Shown one piece after another: positions 1-11,762 of a stretch of 64,000 bases of DNA. The translations under genes were made by a program, and so were the position numbers. The DNA is from Eudorina sp. 2006-703-Eu-15 (taxonomy: Eukaryota > Chlorophyta > Chlorophyceae > Chlamydomonadales > Volvocaceae). Position 1 is the stretch's first letter, and every line of letters begins with the position of its first letter. The notes beneath the pieces are model-generated. The model was not told the DNA's origin and did no database searches. It saw only the letters and a program-made list of their open reading frames with translations. The stretch lies in the NCBI GenBank assembly GCA_003117195.1, contig BDSI01000007.1, positions 248,001 to 312,000 of the forward strand, in the 5' to 3' direction.

Positions 1-2690
1 CGCGGCCATCTGCAGCATCTGCATGGGCTCTACTGGCAGGTGCTGAATGTTGTTCAGGATGCCGGCCAAAGCATCGTCCTCGTCCTCCAGGATGTCCAGG
101 CGGACGCCCAGATGCAGATCTTCGGGCTCTGCTAGTGTCCCCTGTGTGTGTTCGTAGGAAACAGGCAGCGCAGGAGTGCGTGAGATGCGAGGGGCATGGT
201 TCATGCACGTATGCCCGTAGTGTTCCCTATGTGTTATTTCAGCAGGCAGAGCAGGAGTGCGTGACATGCGAGGGGCAAAGTGGCGCCCAACGTGTTCCCT
301 AAGTGTGTGGGGGGTGGGGAGAGGGAGAGAGGGGGCGCCATGAAGCACGCGTACTGACGTGGCACAAGGTGCGCCTATTGGGCGGCCCCAACCCAGCGCC
401 CACAGAACGGCGAGGCCTCCGCAACCAAACCCATGCAACCAATAGGCACACACGTCTGGCCCTCCGCGCGAGCTCCAAGACGGCCCAGAACCCATCACCT
501 TGCGCCGGGCCGTTTGTTCATATGCCTGCAGTACCCCTGGATTGGAGCGCCAGTGGATCGGCCGCACGCTCTATCGGCCGTTCGGCCCTTCGGCATCTGG
601 CTCACCGACCTAACCAGTCGGCAGCCCAAACCCCGATTTGGGTCCAACAGGGTTTTAGAGCCCACCTTCAGACCCAGCTCATGCTGCAACAGCCGGTTGT
701 ACTCCGCTAGCACCATCGGCGTCACGTCGTACGGCGGGACGTCCTCCTCGTCCGCGGCGCCGCCCGCGTCGCCCCCCTCGCTTTCGCTGTCGCTGTCTCG
801 CGGCTGCGGCTGCGCCCGGCTCCGCTGACCCGCAGGGCCTGCCGACGACCCAGATGCCGCCGTCGCGCCGCGGCTCAGCCCGCGACCTGCCCGCTGCCGA
901 CGGCGCGAAGCCCCCGGGACCGGCACCGTGGGCAGCTCCGACGCCGCCACGCTGACTGTGATGTTGACGTCCATCCGTGTTACGCGAGTGCCCTTCTCCA
1001 CAATGAGGACGTGCAGGCCCGGCTTCGGAGCGAGGTGATCAATCGAGTCCCACGGCTCGTCCATATCCTCGTACTCGCCGTACTGGACGTCCTCATCCTC
1101 GTCGACACCGGCGCCAGCCGCGACCGGCGGACCAACGGGGCCGCCGGCGGCGGTGCCTTCGCCGCGGGCGAGGCGGCGCGCAAAGGTCAGTGCAAAGTTC
1201 GTCAGTCGCTGCGGCAGCGGTAGCGCCATAAGATCGGGCAGCTGCTTCACGTCCTTCGGGGGCGCACAGCAGCGCAGGCGCAGGTCGGTGAGCAGCGGGC
1301 AGACGTCCAGCAGCTGGCACAGCTGCGACACCTGCGGCCACAAAATACATACCAGGGGGCCCGGACCCCGGCGGAACGACGATTAGAGCGACGTGTTGCT
1401 TATTCGTCTGTTGGTGCTCAGGAACCACAACCGGACGCGACCACACCATTTCAACAACGATACTCCTAACCCGATTTGACGAGCAGGCTGGCAGACGTAG
1501 GCAACGCGGCGCCAAGCGAGAGCACCAATAGGCATTCACACCGCGTCCCGGCACCTAACCGCCGTGATCAGGGCCCAACCAAGCCATGAAGTACGCCACC
1601 ACAGCTGGATCGAATCTTAACTGTCCGCACCCATTGCCGCTGGGATCCCACCTCCGGAATGTGCCACAGTGCCGACGTGTGCCCAAACGCCAGCGTGCGC
1701 AGCTGCGTCAGGGAGGCCGTAGCCAGGCTGGCCAGCTTGTCGAGGCCCAGCGGCGGCGGCACGGCAGTGCACAGCTCCAAGAATGTCAGGTTGCGGAGGA
1801 AACTAAGGGCCTGGATGTCGTCCGCCGTCAGATTGTGGGGAGCCCCGGTGAAGGCTGGGTTGCGCGAGATGACCAGCGAGGTCAGCTGTGTCAGCGGCTG
1901 GAGGCTGCTGAGAGCACCCAGGTCGAGCTGCGGCTCCTGCGCCTCGCGGACGGGCAGGTGAACTTTGAGCTGCAGGAAGTGCCGGTTGCGGGCGAGGGCC
2001 GCAATGTGGCGCTCGAAGCCGCGCTGCGCCTTGGGCGCGGGCTGCGTCACCTCCAGCGTCACAGCTCCATGAAGGTTGGCGGCAAAGCTATTAGAGCGGC
2101 AGGGGGAGAGGGGGATGCAGGGCGCTTAACCTTTCACCGCAAACCGCAGAGTGGGGAAGGCAGTTGTGGGCGTGGCCAGAAGGCAGGCCGGAAGTCCTCA
2201 CCTGGTGGTGTGTGTCAGCGAAAATTTCAGCACCATGCAATCCGTGAAGTCATGAATTGAACGCCCTCTGTGCCTCATGTACACCCAGTGTGCGCCTGAA
2301 CAGGCGCGTCCATCACGCGCCGCCACACCAATCAAACGCACCTAGCTACCGCTTCACATGATCTACGGCGCTTTGACTAGTAAACGGCAGGACTCAAAGC
2401 TGCGGGCGCCATAATGATCCAAGTGTGCCTTACCGGGCACGTGTGCTGTCGACCGGGTCGCTCGTGCACATCGTGGAGTTGAGGCAGCTCAAACCAAAAG
2501 CCTCCCGCCATGCTCGGCATACTGAATAGCAAGCAACAGCTGTCGCAGCGTCGACGTGCTCGCTGAGCGTCTTCAAAACAGACAAGTTCTGTAAAGCGTC
2601 ACCGGCTGATTCCCCAGCCGGCGTCGGCCTCGACGATAGAAGTGGTGGCGACAACTTATGTCCGCTGCCATGGCCCGAACAGCACGGCAT
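1..2690 (-). CDS. F-box/leucine-rich-repeat-like protein gene, 3' end off the left edge
   Basis: Four exons fit one frame: 2690-2434, 2087-1652, 1331-666 and 141-1, giving 500 codons up to the window edge. Donors are GTAAGG, GTGGGA and GTGGGC; acceptors are TAG, CAG and CAG, with phases 2, 0 and 0. For exon 3, a stronger GTGAGC donor at 605 would add 20 codons in the same phase, so that end is uncertain. Exon 1 has an F-box-like stretch (SVLKTLSEHVDAA followed by VCRAWREAF). Exons 2-3 carry leucine-spaced repeats (LTQLTSLVIS, LRNLTFLELC, CPLLTDLRLRC). An acidic, serine-rich linker follows, then a leucine-rich tail in exon 4. F-box/LRR proteins usually select substrates for SCF ubiquitin ligases; that role is inferred from family knowledge. 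The F-box match is weak and the C-terminus is outside the window. Confidence 0.6.
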
Positions 2691-3060
2691 CGGTTATAAT
2701 GCAGGGAGCCTGTGGTCCCCTGTTGAGGTTATTCGAACAGCGACCCAAGTTCTTGTAAGGAAGATTATGATAAGGGAGCGGGTAAAGTGAAATATGTATG
2801 ACCTTAACATAAACTCGCGAAAGTGGCCCTCTGCGTACGGAATCCCCCACTCGGGAAATCCAGTCTAGCAAAGCGCGGTCCGCAATGGATTGTTTTGCCC
2901 AATATGAATAGAGCTGTTTAAAACGTATTAGACGTTGGTTGCGCGCACGCGAATGGTGCGGTATCCAGGGAAATCGCTGCAAGCCGGTCATTTGCTTGCT
3001 CGCCGCTCCAGCGGCACCGCCCTAAAGCGCGATGGGTGCCTGTTGGCGCCGTTTTTGCTT
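2691..3060. other. Intergenic interval between divergent genes
   Basis: No coding exon is convincing here. It separates the minus-strand F-box/LRR start from a plus-strand broken gene, so both promoters should lie in it. A TATA-like ATTATAAC lies just upstream of the minus-strand start. Confidence 0.5.
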
Positions 3061-3713
3061 ATGGACATAGACAATCAAGGAAACCTCGCTCAGGGCTGGT
3101 GGCCCTGGGAAGACCCTACAATGAATCTTGCAACTGTGACCGCGCTTATGGTTGTTTCCTGGCTTGCCATTGCCGCTGCACACAACGTTCTGTACCGTGG
3201 ACCGCGGTGGGATGAAATCAATCAGCGCGCGTACTGGCCTCGCCAACACAATCCTTGACCCAGACCTCGAGCCTCTGTTCCAACCACCGCAATGAGCCCG
3301 CCACCAAAGACTCCATGACTGAAACGCCCGACCAGAGGGTCTGTGAACTTTCTATCTTTGCTCCTGACCATGATATCGCGCCCAACGAGGTCGGGGACTG
3401 GACCTTCCTCTTGGAACGCCAAAGCAAGCGGACCATCCGCGACTACAAGACCGAGCCCATCCTCGAGAACGCCATGTTTACCGACCCCTACAATCCCTTC
3501 GAGAACTGGTATAAAGGCCTTTGCATTCTGAGCCTGCCCGCACATGCTGGGCCAGGAGTTCCTGCTGGAGGAGCACGCCGAGTTGCTCCGCGACAACAAC
3601 AACTTGCTGGGCAAGCCCTATCCGAATTTCACTATCTTTGTGAGATGTTTCAGAGACATCAACAGCCGCATCACCGGCCTGGACTGGGGAGACATGACCG
3701 CCGACGACTTCTG
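3061..3713 (+). pseudogene. Frame-broken gene for a short membrane-anchored protein, family not recognised
   Basis: A coding-like protein runs through this stretch but only by changing frame three times. Frame 1 from ATG 3061 encodes one hydrophobic helix (MNLATVTALMVVSWLAIAAA). Near 3205 the plausible frame becomes frame 2 (ANTILDPDLEPLFQPPQ). Near 3290 it becomes frame 0 (ELSIFAPDHDIAPNEVGDWT, then FTDPYNPFENWYKGL). From 3544 it is frame 1 again, ending GLDWGDMTADDF and a stop at 3711-3713. The gaps between frames are too short for introns. Either this is a recently decayed gene or the assembly has single-base errors. The TGTAA signal downstream suggests a transcription unit once existed. 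I do not recognise the family. Confidence 0.4.
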
Positions 3714-3776
3714 AACACCGGCTCGCCAACGCCAGTACATATTCTACATATCCTTCATATATGCGCTAATTACCTC

Positions 3777-3781
3777 TGTAA
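3777..3781 (+). terminator. TGTAA poly(A) signal after the broken gene
   Basis: TGTAA, the usual polyadenylation signal of volvocine algae, lies 64 nt after the last stop codon of the frame-broken gene. A five-base motif can occur by chance. Confidence 0.35.
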
Positions 3782-4174
3782 CATACACCGGCGCTCCTAT
3801 CTCGACCTTGCTCAACAGTCCGCTGTGAACGTTCTTGCAATGCCACGCTTCGCGCTCCCGCAACGCTTCAGCGCTCATCTATATCTTCGCCTATCCTTTG
3901 CATTGCCCCGCGTCTACTCCTTCGTCAGTTTCTCAGAGCCTTTATAGGACCGTACATGGCCGTGCTGAACCAGTTTTGTCACTATGCAACGCAAACTACT
4001 AAACTAACACATTGCACTAACACATTCTATGCAACACAATTCTGGTAGAGGCGAAGATTCCTTGCCTCGCTCAATTTCTCCTCGCACGACACTCGGACCG
4101 CAATTTTTTCGGACGCACTGAACAAGATTTCTCTAACATAGACTGGCTCTTGTAAGAGGTACTATATCAGCAAA
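3782..4174. other. Promoter/5' UTR interval of the plastid-protein gene
   Basis: No gene is visible. The stretch is more AT-rich than its surroundings, and its last bases, with TACTATAT about 20 nt before ATG 4175, should include the promoter and 5' UTR of the next gene. No start site can be fixed from sequence. Confidence 0.4.
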
Positions 4175-5401
4175 ATGCAGTTGCAAGCTTCAAACAAATC
4201 GCTGTGCAAGCCGGCTGGTGCCGTCCGAGGCAGCCGCCGCGCTTTCTTGCCAATTCAATGCAACGCCTCATCACCGCACAGTAGCTTTGCGATGCACAGC
4301 TCAGCTAGCAGCCGCTTGCCGCTGACACGGCCCGCCCGACCACCGGTGGGCAAGCCTCTGCTCCTGCGCCGGAACTCGCCAGTCTGCCAATCTGTTGCAA
4401 ACGGAAAACTCATTTCCAGCACGGAGGTTCCAGCATTCATTCCACGTGATGACATGATGGACCAGCTGTTCCGGTGGAGCATGATGGAGGCCGGCGAGGG
4501 CGGCCAACGGAACTTCGGTATGCCCATGAAGATTGAGCCAGTGTACCATGAGGACCGCCTGTGGGGCTTCAATGTGGCGATCTTCAAGGAGGGCGTCAAG
4601 CAAACGGACCTGGGTGTTATGTTCGATAAGAACACCGTTACCAAGCACGAATGGGTTGGCCGCGGCGAGGACGGCTTCCCGGTTATGGAGGGCAAGAGCG
4701 ATGAGGTCAAGGGGAAAAACTTCGAGATTTGGTGAGAGGGGGGGTGAGAAGGGTTGTGTCTGAGCAGAAGTTTGGCTGAAGGGGTTGTGCGTGAGTCTCG
4801 GGATGTACGAGGGTTACAGAATGGCTTGTGTGAGGGTTTGCCCAGTAGGGACGTGGGCAAGCTGCGTCAACTTTGCCTGGCTTGGTACAAGCGTGCGGTA
4901 GGGTTTAGGAACCGTCGTAATTCAAGGTGTCCGTAATCTTAGGTGGTGGGTTGCACGGCTTCAAATCATGCCGCGGTATCTGGATGACCGCGCGTTTTTT
5001 GCGAGTTTGGGAAATGGCCACGACTGTGGTTTGCCTGAATTTAACGACAAGGCGTCCGGCGGACAGGCATCTTCCGGTTGTACAGGAGACCCAGGCGCAG
5101 CGAAGGTGTTGCCCCAGGGGCCCACAACCGTGGTCTCGGTGGGCTTTGCAACCCCTTACGGCCCTGCACATGCCCCTGCACACCATGCAACCTAAGGTTC
5201 TAAGCGCCGCGCCAGTCCTGCGCTAATCCATCCTCGGACCCGCCCGGCCCCCTATCTGGTCCCGAACACCGCAGGAAGCTGGACAGCGAGCCGGTCTCTG
5301 AGGATCTGCGGTCCACGATCCGCGCTTACTGCACTGGCCTCGTGGCGGCGCTCAACCGCTACTACGCGTTCGGGTCCGTTTTCGTGGACGATGCGCAGTA
5401 A
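4175..5401 (+). CDS. Plastid-targeted conserved protein (227 aa), two exons
   Basis: Exon 1 is 4175-4731 and exon 2 is 5275-5401. Exon 1 runs into an in-frame TGA at 4733, but that TGA lies inside a donor (TG|GTGAG). A CAG acceptor at 5272-5274 restores the Trp codon and adds 41 residues ending FGSVFVDDAQ. The combined length is 684 nt, an exact codon multiple. The first ~75 residues are rich in Ser, Arg and Ala and poor in acidic residues, as in a chloroplast transit peptide. The mature part contains FRWSMMEAGEGGQRNFG, DRLWGFNVAIFKEGVKQ and ALNRYYAFGSVFVDDAQ. No membrane span is obvious, so a soluble stromal or peripheral thylakoid protein is likely. The family was not identified. Confidence 0.75.
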
Positions 5402-7095
5402 TGGCGGTGACGCGTTCGGGAGCTTGGAGGCGAGCTGGCGGCGGGCCGCGGGCACCTGCCTGGTGGCAACCAGCGGCAGTGGCTTGGTTGGCGACGCCGA
5501 CAACGTATGCGGGGATGTGAAGCCAATTGGCGGCACAGGGTATGGGGTGCGACGCGCGCCGATGCTGCCTCCGTGGCATCATCGCAACTCTTCTTTTGCC
5601 TCTCGATGTGCAGCAGCGCTCTCGGTGAATTGGTTCATGGTGTGCGCGGCTTGGGTGCATCTGGCCGAAATGCAATCGCGGATTCGTGCGCCTGCGGGCA
5701 GGCCCGTCCGCTTCGCGCGTGCCAGTTTATGATGCCAGGAGAAGTGGCGGTGGGGACCCGGCGGGAAGGTGTGCGCGTTGGTGGGACGGTGTCCCAGTAA
5801 TGTGGAGGGCGTGCGGAGTAGCTTTTGCGTATCGTTGATTGGAAATTCGAAAGTCCGGACGGGACGAACTGGACAAGATCCGGCCGCATCACAAACGTGT
5901 GTGACGGTCTGGCGACTTCGGGACTCCCCAAGGTGACCGACAGCCGTACGGAAGGGGTACGGCGATGTACGTTGCGATCCTAAGGACCCGATGCTCTGGC
6001 ACTGTTTTGGTCCGATTTAAGATTGATGAAACAAGGTGGCCGTGTTACTGGCGGGCCGGGAAGCAGACCTGAGATTGACAGGCAAATACGGTAAATACTA
6101 ACAAGTGGTGACTCCAGAACGGGTCCGACGGATGGCCAACTGTAGTGCTTTTCAGCCCAGGCTGGGGGAACGCCGGGGTCACCGCACTTGGCGGGGTCGG
6201 TTAACTAGCAACAGAACATCGGTAACCAAAGAATGGGCGTCAAATCCGCTTGACAGGCAGGTCCACGAGAGGTCGCGGTCGTCTCACTACTCAGTGCGGT
6301 GGTGGGCTGCAGCGTGCCATGCAAGATATAGTACGTCTCCTCTCCGCAACCCCGTGGTCCGACACCTCAGATTTGACCGGTCGTCCCGCGGTATGTGTCG
6401 CGCTTTTGAGGTCCCTGCCATCCTGCTGTCAACGTCCACGTCCTGCATGATGCACATCACAGCCTGCCCTTTAAGGTCTCGACCATGACCGCTTGACATC
6501 ACCCCGCACGCCCTTCCCAAGTCCCAGCTCCTAAAGTGCTGTCGGCAGCACAACCCGGACCGTGGCATGTGGATCCGGCAACCTTGTTGCGACAGGTCGA
6601 GGCTGCAGGCCGCGCACCTGGTTGGACCTGAGCGGCCCCCCTGGGCCCTGGCACGCGATGTTGGTGTGGCTAGAACCTAGAAGCGATGCCACCGCCCCGC
6701 ATGTATTCACACCCAAACTGCGACCCCGACGCCACAGCGATTGCGCGCTTGGAGGCACCCGCTCGTTCACTACCGTCCTCTATGTCTCGGCGCTATCGCC
6801 CCCCTCGCACTCACTCTGGCATACACCCCGGTGGTCGTAATGCCCCCAGCAGGGCAAACATTGACCAGGCAGGCGTTCCTGCCGCCTGCTTCGCTGGAGG
6901 AGTCGCTGGAAAATCGCTGGACAGTCGGCCGTCCTGTGGTTCATCCCGCTCGCGAGCGAACGACACGTCTGTTATGCCGCCTCCTCCTTAGGTCCATCCA
7001 CTTGCAATTGAGCGGCCGTGTCACTGCCCCTCCTAACCAGACAGATTTCGTCACCCCGGCTGCTGCCTTCTGTACGCTTGTCACGGCTCTCGCCT
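5402..7095. other. 1.7-kb interval without a supported gene
   Basis: Holds the 3' UTR of the plastid-protein gene and the 3' side of the convergent B3-like gene. Short open frames exist on both strands but none shows domain-like sequence, codon bias or matching splice sites. Confidence 0.5.
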
Positions 7096-10000
7096 TCAGG
7101 CTCGCCGTCTCCGCTTGAGCGCAGGGCTGTCAAAGTCGCTGGTGACGCACGTCGCGGCCGGGCCGCCGTCCCGTGCAAAATCAAGGCCCCCCGCAGCGGC
7201 TTCAAAGTCCATCGCGATCCTCATCGTGCGGCATTCAGGCGCCTGGGAGCTTGAAGGCGGCGGAGGGTCGCGCCCGTCTTCGGGCACGCTCAGCAAGTTG
7301 ATGAAGGGGTCGGCAGCGACCCGCGGGTCGCGGGTCACTTTGTACGCGGCTGGCGGGTCAGCAGCATCCGCCGCAACTTCAGACGACGCAGGATGCCGGC
7401 GCAGACCACCCAGTCCGTCGTGGGGTTGCTCCAGGACGTCGAGCATGTCCTGGTGGGAACCACGCACGGGGGCCGAGCGGCCGACAGGGGCTCCTGCTCG
7501 ACTACCAAGCGTTGCTGGTGCGCCTCGGCGGACACATACGGAGCCGGCATGGCGGAGTCACTGCTCAGCCACAATTGCCGGACGGCCCTGCCAAGGCTCT
7601 CCGCACGCCCTCTGCTCACTCCGCAAGCTTTACCCACTCACGCCTTTGCCGTGTTCGGTTCCGGTTTGCATGCTGGAAAAAGCTTGTGCACAGCTGGGTG
7701 CAACATGGCCCACGCCTGGGCTAAACGTTCAGTTGTCCACTTCCATGCCTGAGTGCTCCGCGGCTCTGCCCGACAGATAATTCAGCTTCGTATCCCCACC
7801 GCGAGAGCGACACACTCACCGGCAGCTCGTCGGGTCGCCATGAGGCGTTCCGCTCCAACAAGGCCCACAGCCCGCTGCTGTCGTCCATCTCGTCGTCGTT
7901 GTCGTACACGTCCTCCACGGAGGGCGCCGCCATGGTCGCAACCGCCGAACCCCCGGCGGAGTCGCACGTGCTGTCATCGAGCCCGTTATGGGCCCCGTAC
8001 AAGTCAACTGCGGCCAGCGCTTCGTCCCTGCGCACCGAAACACCGACTGAGCGGCCCGGCCCGATATCGAACGAAAGCGCGCCGAGGCCCAAACTCGGCA
8101 GGCTGAGCGGGACGCTGCAAGGGTCCACGACTCCCCTGGCCGAGGCGCCGGGCTGCTGCGGCCCAGGCGGCTGAGTGTTGTCGGCCCCCGAGAACGGATT
8201 GCTTGGCGCCACGACGTCGGCGGCTGTCGGGACGTCGGCGGCCTCCCATCCTCGCATGGCGGTGGCGGCTCCAGCGGCTGACCCAGATCCCGTGCCGGCC
8301 ACGGCGGCAAGACCCACTTCCGGTACGGAGCTGAGATCCGCTTCTCGCACGTGTTGCTGAGACGCGGCCTGCGCCTCTCCCGTGCTCGCCCGGCGGGCGT
8401 CCGCGGGCGGCGGGCGCGCCGCCTTTAAGGTCGCGGCGCACGGCGAAGCGTCATCGAGCGTGAAGGGAGATTCCAGCGGCAACTGCGCCGGGTGCCCCCG
8501 CCACGGCTGCGGTGAAGGTGAGGGGTGCAGTCCACGTTCCGCCGGCGGGTCCGGCGGCGCAACCCCCGCGTGCGGGTGCGGGTGCAGGTGCGGGTGGCCG
8601 GCGATGCCTGCCGTGCCGCCGGGCGGTGCAGCTGCCGCGAGATGCGCCGCAGATGTGCGCCCTGCGTGCACGAGGGGGGCCAAGGGGTGGCCCCGACCGG
8701 CCTTTAGTGATTAATTCGCTGTTTCATGGTATCGTATGGACGCGGGAGCTTGGATGGACTCTCACGCATGCGTAGGGACTCTGTTCATATGTGCATCTAG
8801 CGTAAGGCTTTTTTGTCGCTGAGACCACATACACAGGTCATGAACCACCGAAAGGGGGCTGGGTATACCAGGAGCCACTAGAGATGGACACTCTCCCGCA
8901 GTCGCCGTAGCCGTGCCTAACTCCTTTGACATCTGACATCTGGCAATCTGGGTCATCACGAAACATTACACCACGCGAGCTCCTGCGGCCCATGGTCCAT
9001 TTGGGTCGCGGCTGACAGGCCTGTACGGCAACGCGAATTCCTCCGTACATACGTCACGATTACTGAGCTTTTCTTTCGCGTGCTCTTGGGGCCGGGCAAA
9101 TCCACGCGCATCGCACGTCCACAAATTCGAATCTGCCTTACGTGAGTGCGACGGGGTGTCCGCGCGAACGCCAGCCCCGCGCTCCGTGCAAGCTGCTCCA
9201 CTGCTGCCGCCCGCATCAACGCCGCGCAAGCGGGCACTGCCAGCCCGGTCCCTCTCACCGCGTGGGACGTCGGCCCCACGCGCCACCACTGGCACATTGG
9301 TTGGCTGCAGCGCAGCAGCTGGCACAGCTGTGTCTGGCAGCGATGCGACTGCCGGCGCGCCGCAGAAGAAAACCCGGCCTGCTGCCTGCGCTTGATTGAG
9401 AGTCATCTGCAGAGAACCGTGGTCCATCGGCTGCTGCGAGACAGCGGGGCGGAATCCGCGCGACGCCACCGCCGCTGCCGCCGCCGCCGCTGAAGCTGCC
9501 GCCCCCAGCCCCGTCACCCACCCCGCCGCAGTCGCAGCTGCCTTCGACGCTGCTTGCATCGCGGTTGGAGTGTCTACCGTGTGGCCCGGGCGCATTCCCG
9601 TGTGGGCCGGTTGCCGATCCACGTTTGGCGCGAGCCGCAGCGATGGCCTCCTTGCTGGCGACGCCGCCTTCGCCGCCGCCGCCGCCGGCACCTCCGGCCC
9701 TGCCGCCGCGGCAGCGCACCTCCGCTTCAGCGGCGGCGCCGCCGCCGCCGTCATCCGCCGGGCCTCAGCTTCGCCTTCAGGGGGTACCTTCTGGATCACC
9801 AGGCGGCCGTTGGGCAGGGCCCACAGCGCCATCTTGCCGCCGTGGATGACGCCCAGGTGGCGCACCAGCTGCTCCGCGCCCTTCAGGGCCCATGTCCCGC
9901 TGGCGCGCTTCTTCAGCTCAAGCGTCCAGGGCCGCAGCTGGTCCTGGTGCTGCGGCGAGGCGTAAGTGAGCAGCGTGACGGGTTGCGGCTTGGGCGCCGC

Positions 10001-11152
10001 GCCCGCGCCCTGAAGCAGCGGCGCGATGAAGCACGCGAAGGTGCGAGGCGGCACCAGCAGGCAGCCGTGCTCGCGGCGCAGCAGGTGCTGCTTGCGGAGC
10101 TCCTCCAGCGGCGGCGGCGACCAACCCGGACCGCCGCAGTCCTCGAGCTCCAGCGCATCCTCCGGCGGCCCTGATGGCCGCGGGGGCTCCGGACTGGCGG
10201 GCTGCGGCTGCGGTTGGTGATTACTAGGATCGCGGTGTGGATGCTGTTGCTGTTGTTCTTGCTGCTGTGCGGCGGCTGGGAGCTCCTGCGGAGGCGCCGC
10301 GGCGGCAGACGCCAGCGCCAAGCGGCGCGAGAGCATCTGCTGCGCGGCCGGCTGCGGCGGCTTCGCCGGTGAGGGCTCTAAAAGCGGCAGCGAGCGTGGG
10401 TGGCCCGTCACCTGCTGGGACGACTTGGTCGGCATGAGCGGAAGGTACTGCGTGGGGTTTGACTGCAGATCGCGACTCTGCCGCATTGTCCGGTGTTCTG
10501 GGCCGGCCCATGGCTCCTTGGAGCTGCTGCAGCGTGCTTTTGATGCTGCTGGCGCGCCCTGCTGCTGCCCAACAGAGAATCCGCTTTCACGGCCGCTTGT
10601 AGCGCGCGCAGCTTGAACGTGGTGCTGGCCGGCGGTGATGTGGGTCAGGGTAGCGCTGACGATATCCGCGTTTTGGCACTTGTCTGCAGCTGCTGCAGCA
10701 GCGTCCGCGGAAAGCAGCTGCCCGCGGAGGCCGCATTGCCGCGGTTGTGCAGCTGCGACGGATGCCTTCTTCGTTGCTTGAGCTTGGATGGTTGCCGCGT
10801 CCTGTCCGCCCTGCGCGACCTCGCCGACCAAGCGGTTTCCTGCCGATCGGCTCAGACTCAGCGCTTCGCCTGCTGCCAGGCCAAGATGAGTTGCCAGCTT
10901 CTTGGCACCGCCCAATTCAAATTTTGAACCGCCCCGCAGGCTCCTGAGGACGAGGCTCCAAGGCTGTTTGACTTGGCCTGGGCGCCCAGCGTAAAGCGTC
11001 ACGGCCGCTCCCGCACTTTGCTGCGCTGCTGTAAGGGACTTTTTATAAAACACCGACAACGCGACTTCGGAAGGCACATGAAACGCAGCGCTGGAGCCGG
11101 CAAGCACCGCGAGCCCGGCACCGGGCGAAGAAGAAGAAGAACCCTTCACCAT
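7096..11152 (-). CDS. Protein with two B3-like DNA-binding domains (1068 aa)
   Basis: Three exons, 11152-9142, 8661-7820 and 7449-7096, join in phase (donors GTAAG and GTGAG; acceptors GCACGCAG and CCCACCAG) to 3207 nt, exactly 1069 codons. The start is ATG 11152 in the context GCCATGG. Two related domains lie at residues ~20-112 and ~359-455. Both have a hydrophobic start, a PW(S/T)L strand, a basic stretch, a helix (KKLATHLGL / EQLVRHLGV), and a closing strand after a small turn. This matches the B3 fold layout of plant transcription factors. The rest is low-complexity Ala/Gln/Pro/Ser sequence, and the C-terminus ends in a basic run (LKRRRR) that could be a nuclear signal. A role in transcription is inferred. 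The family's usual DNA-contact residues could not be confirmed by eye. Confidence 0.6.
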
Positions 11153-11762
11153 GGCACCCTGAACATAATGTACAGATGGATCACAGCACGGGGACGACGG
11201 CTCGTCTGTGATGGCGTTAGGTGCAACATGCGGCTTGCACGGCAGGATTCCAAGACGGCAATTCAAAGCGCAACGCTTTTAAGGATCCAGCAACTTACCT
11301 ACAACACGCCCGGCTGTGCTCTACGTCATAAATAAACAAATAAACGTCTCTGTTCTGTTTGAAGACGCCATGTAAGGTCGTGGGTTGCAAGCGCTTGTTG
11401 AAGCTTAGGGGCTGCAACGCCAAGTGCTCAGCTCGCTGGTGGCTCAAGGGCCCGATGCAGCACCCATTCAATCATCCAAGGAGCCATTAAGGTAACTCAT
11501 ACAACCGCGTGGTCAGGTTGGCAGGGGTAGCGACTTGGAATTGAACTCGCAAATCGCGATGCGGACCCGTGGGTCATCAGCCATGAGGGTTCTGGACGAC
11601 GGTCGGCGGGTCTGCTGGTGCAGCCGGTTAAAAACAAAAGCTGGTGGCAGCGCGATATGCATGCCACCGACTACCGTACAATGTCGGTCATGACGCAACG
11701 CCGCCGTCCGCCGATTTCCGCCCGGAGATCACCACATACACTGAGGTAAATCTAAACCCCAT
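11153..11762. other. Upstream region of the B3-like gene, up to the tandem array
   Basis: No gene seen. It should contain the 5' UTR and promoter of the minus-strand B3-like gene. An AT-rich patch (TAAATAAACAAATAAACG) lies near 11,327. The single-copy arm ends at 11,762. Confidence 0.5.
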
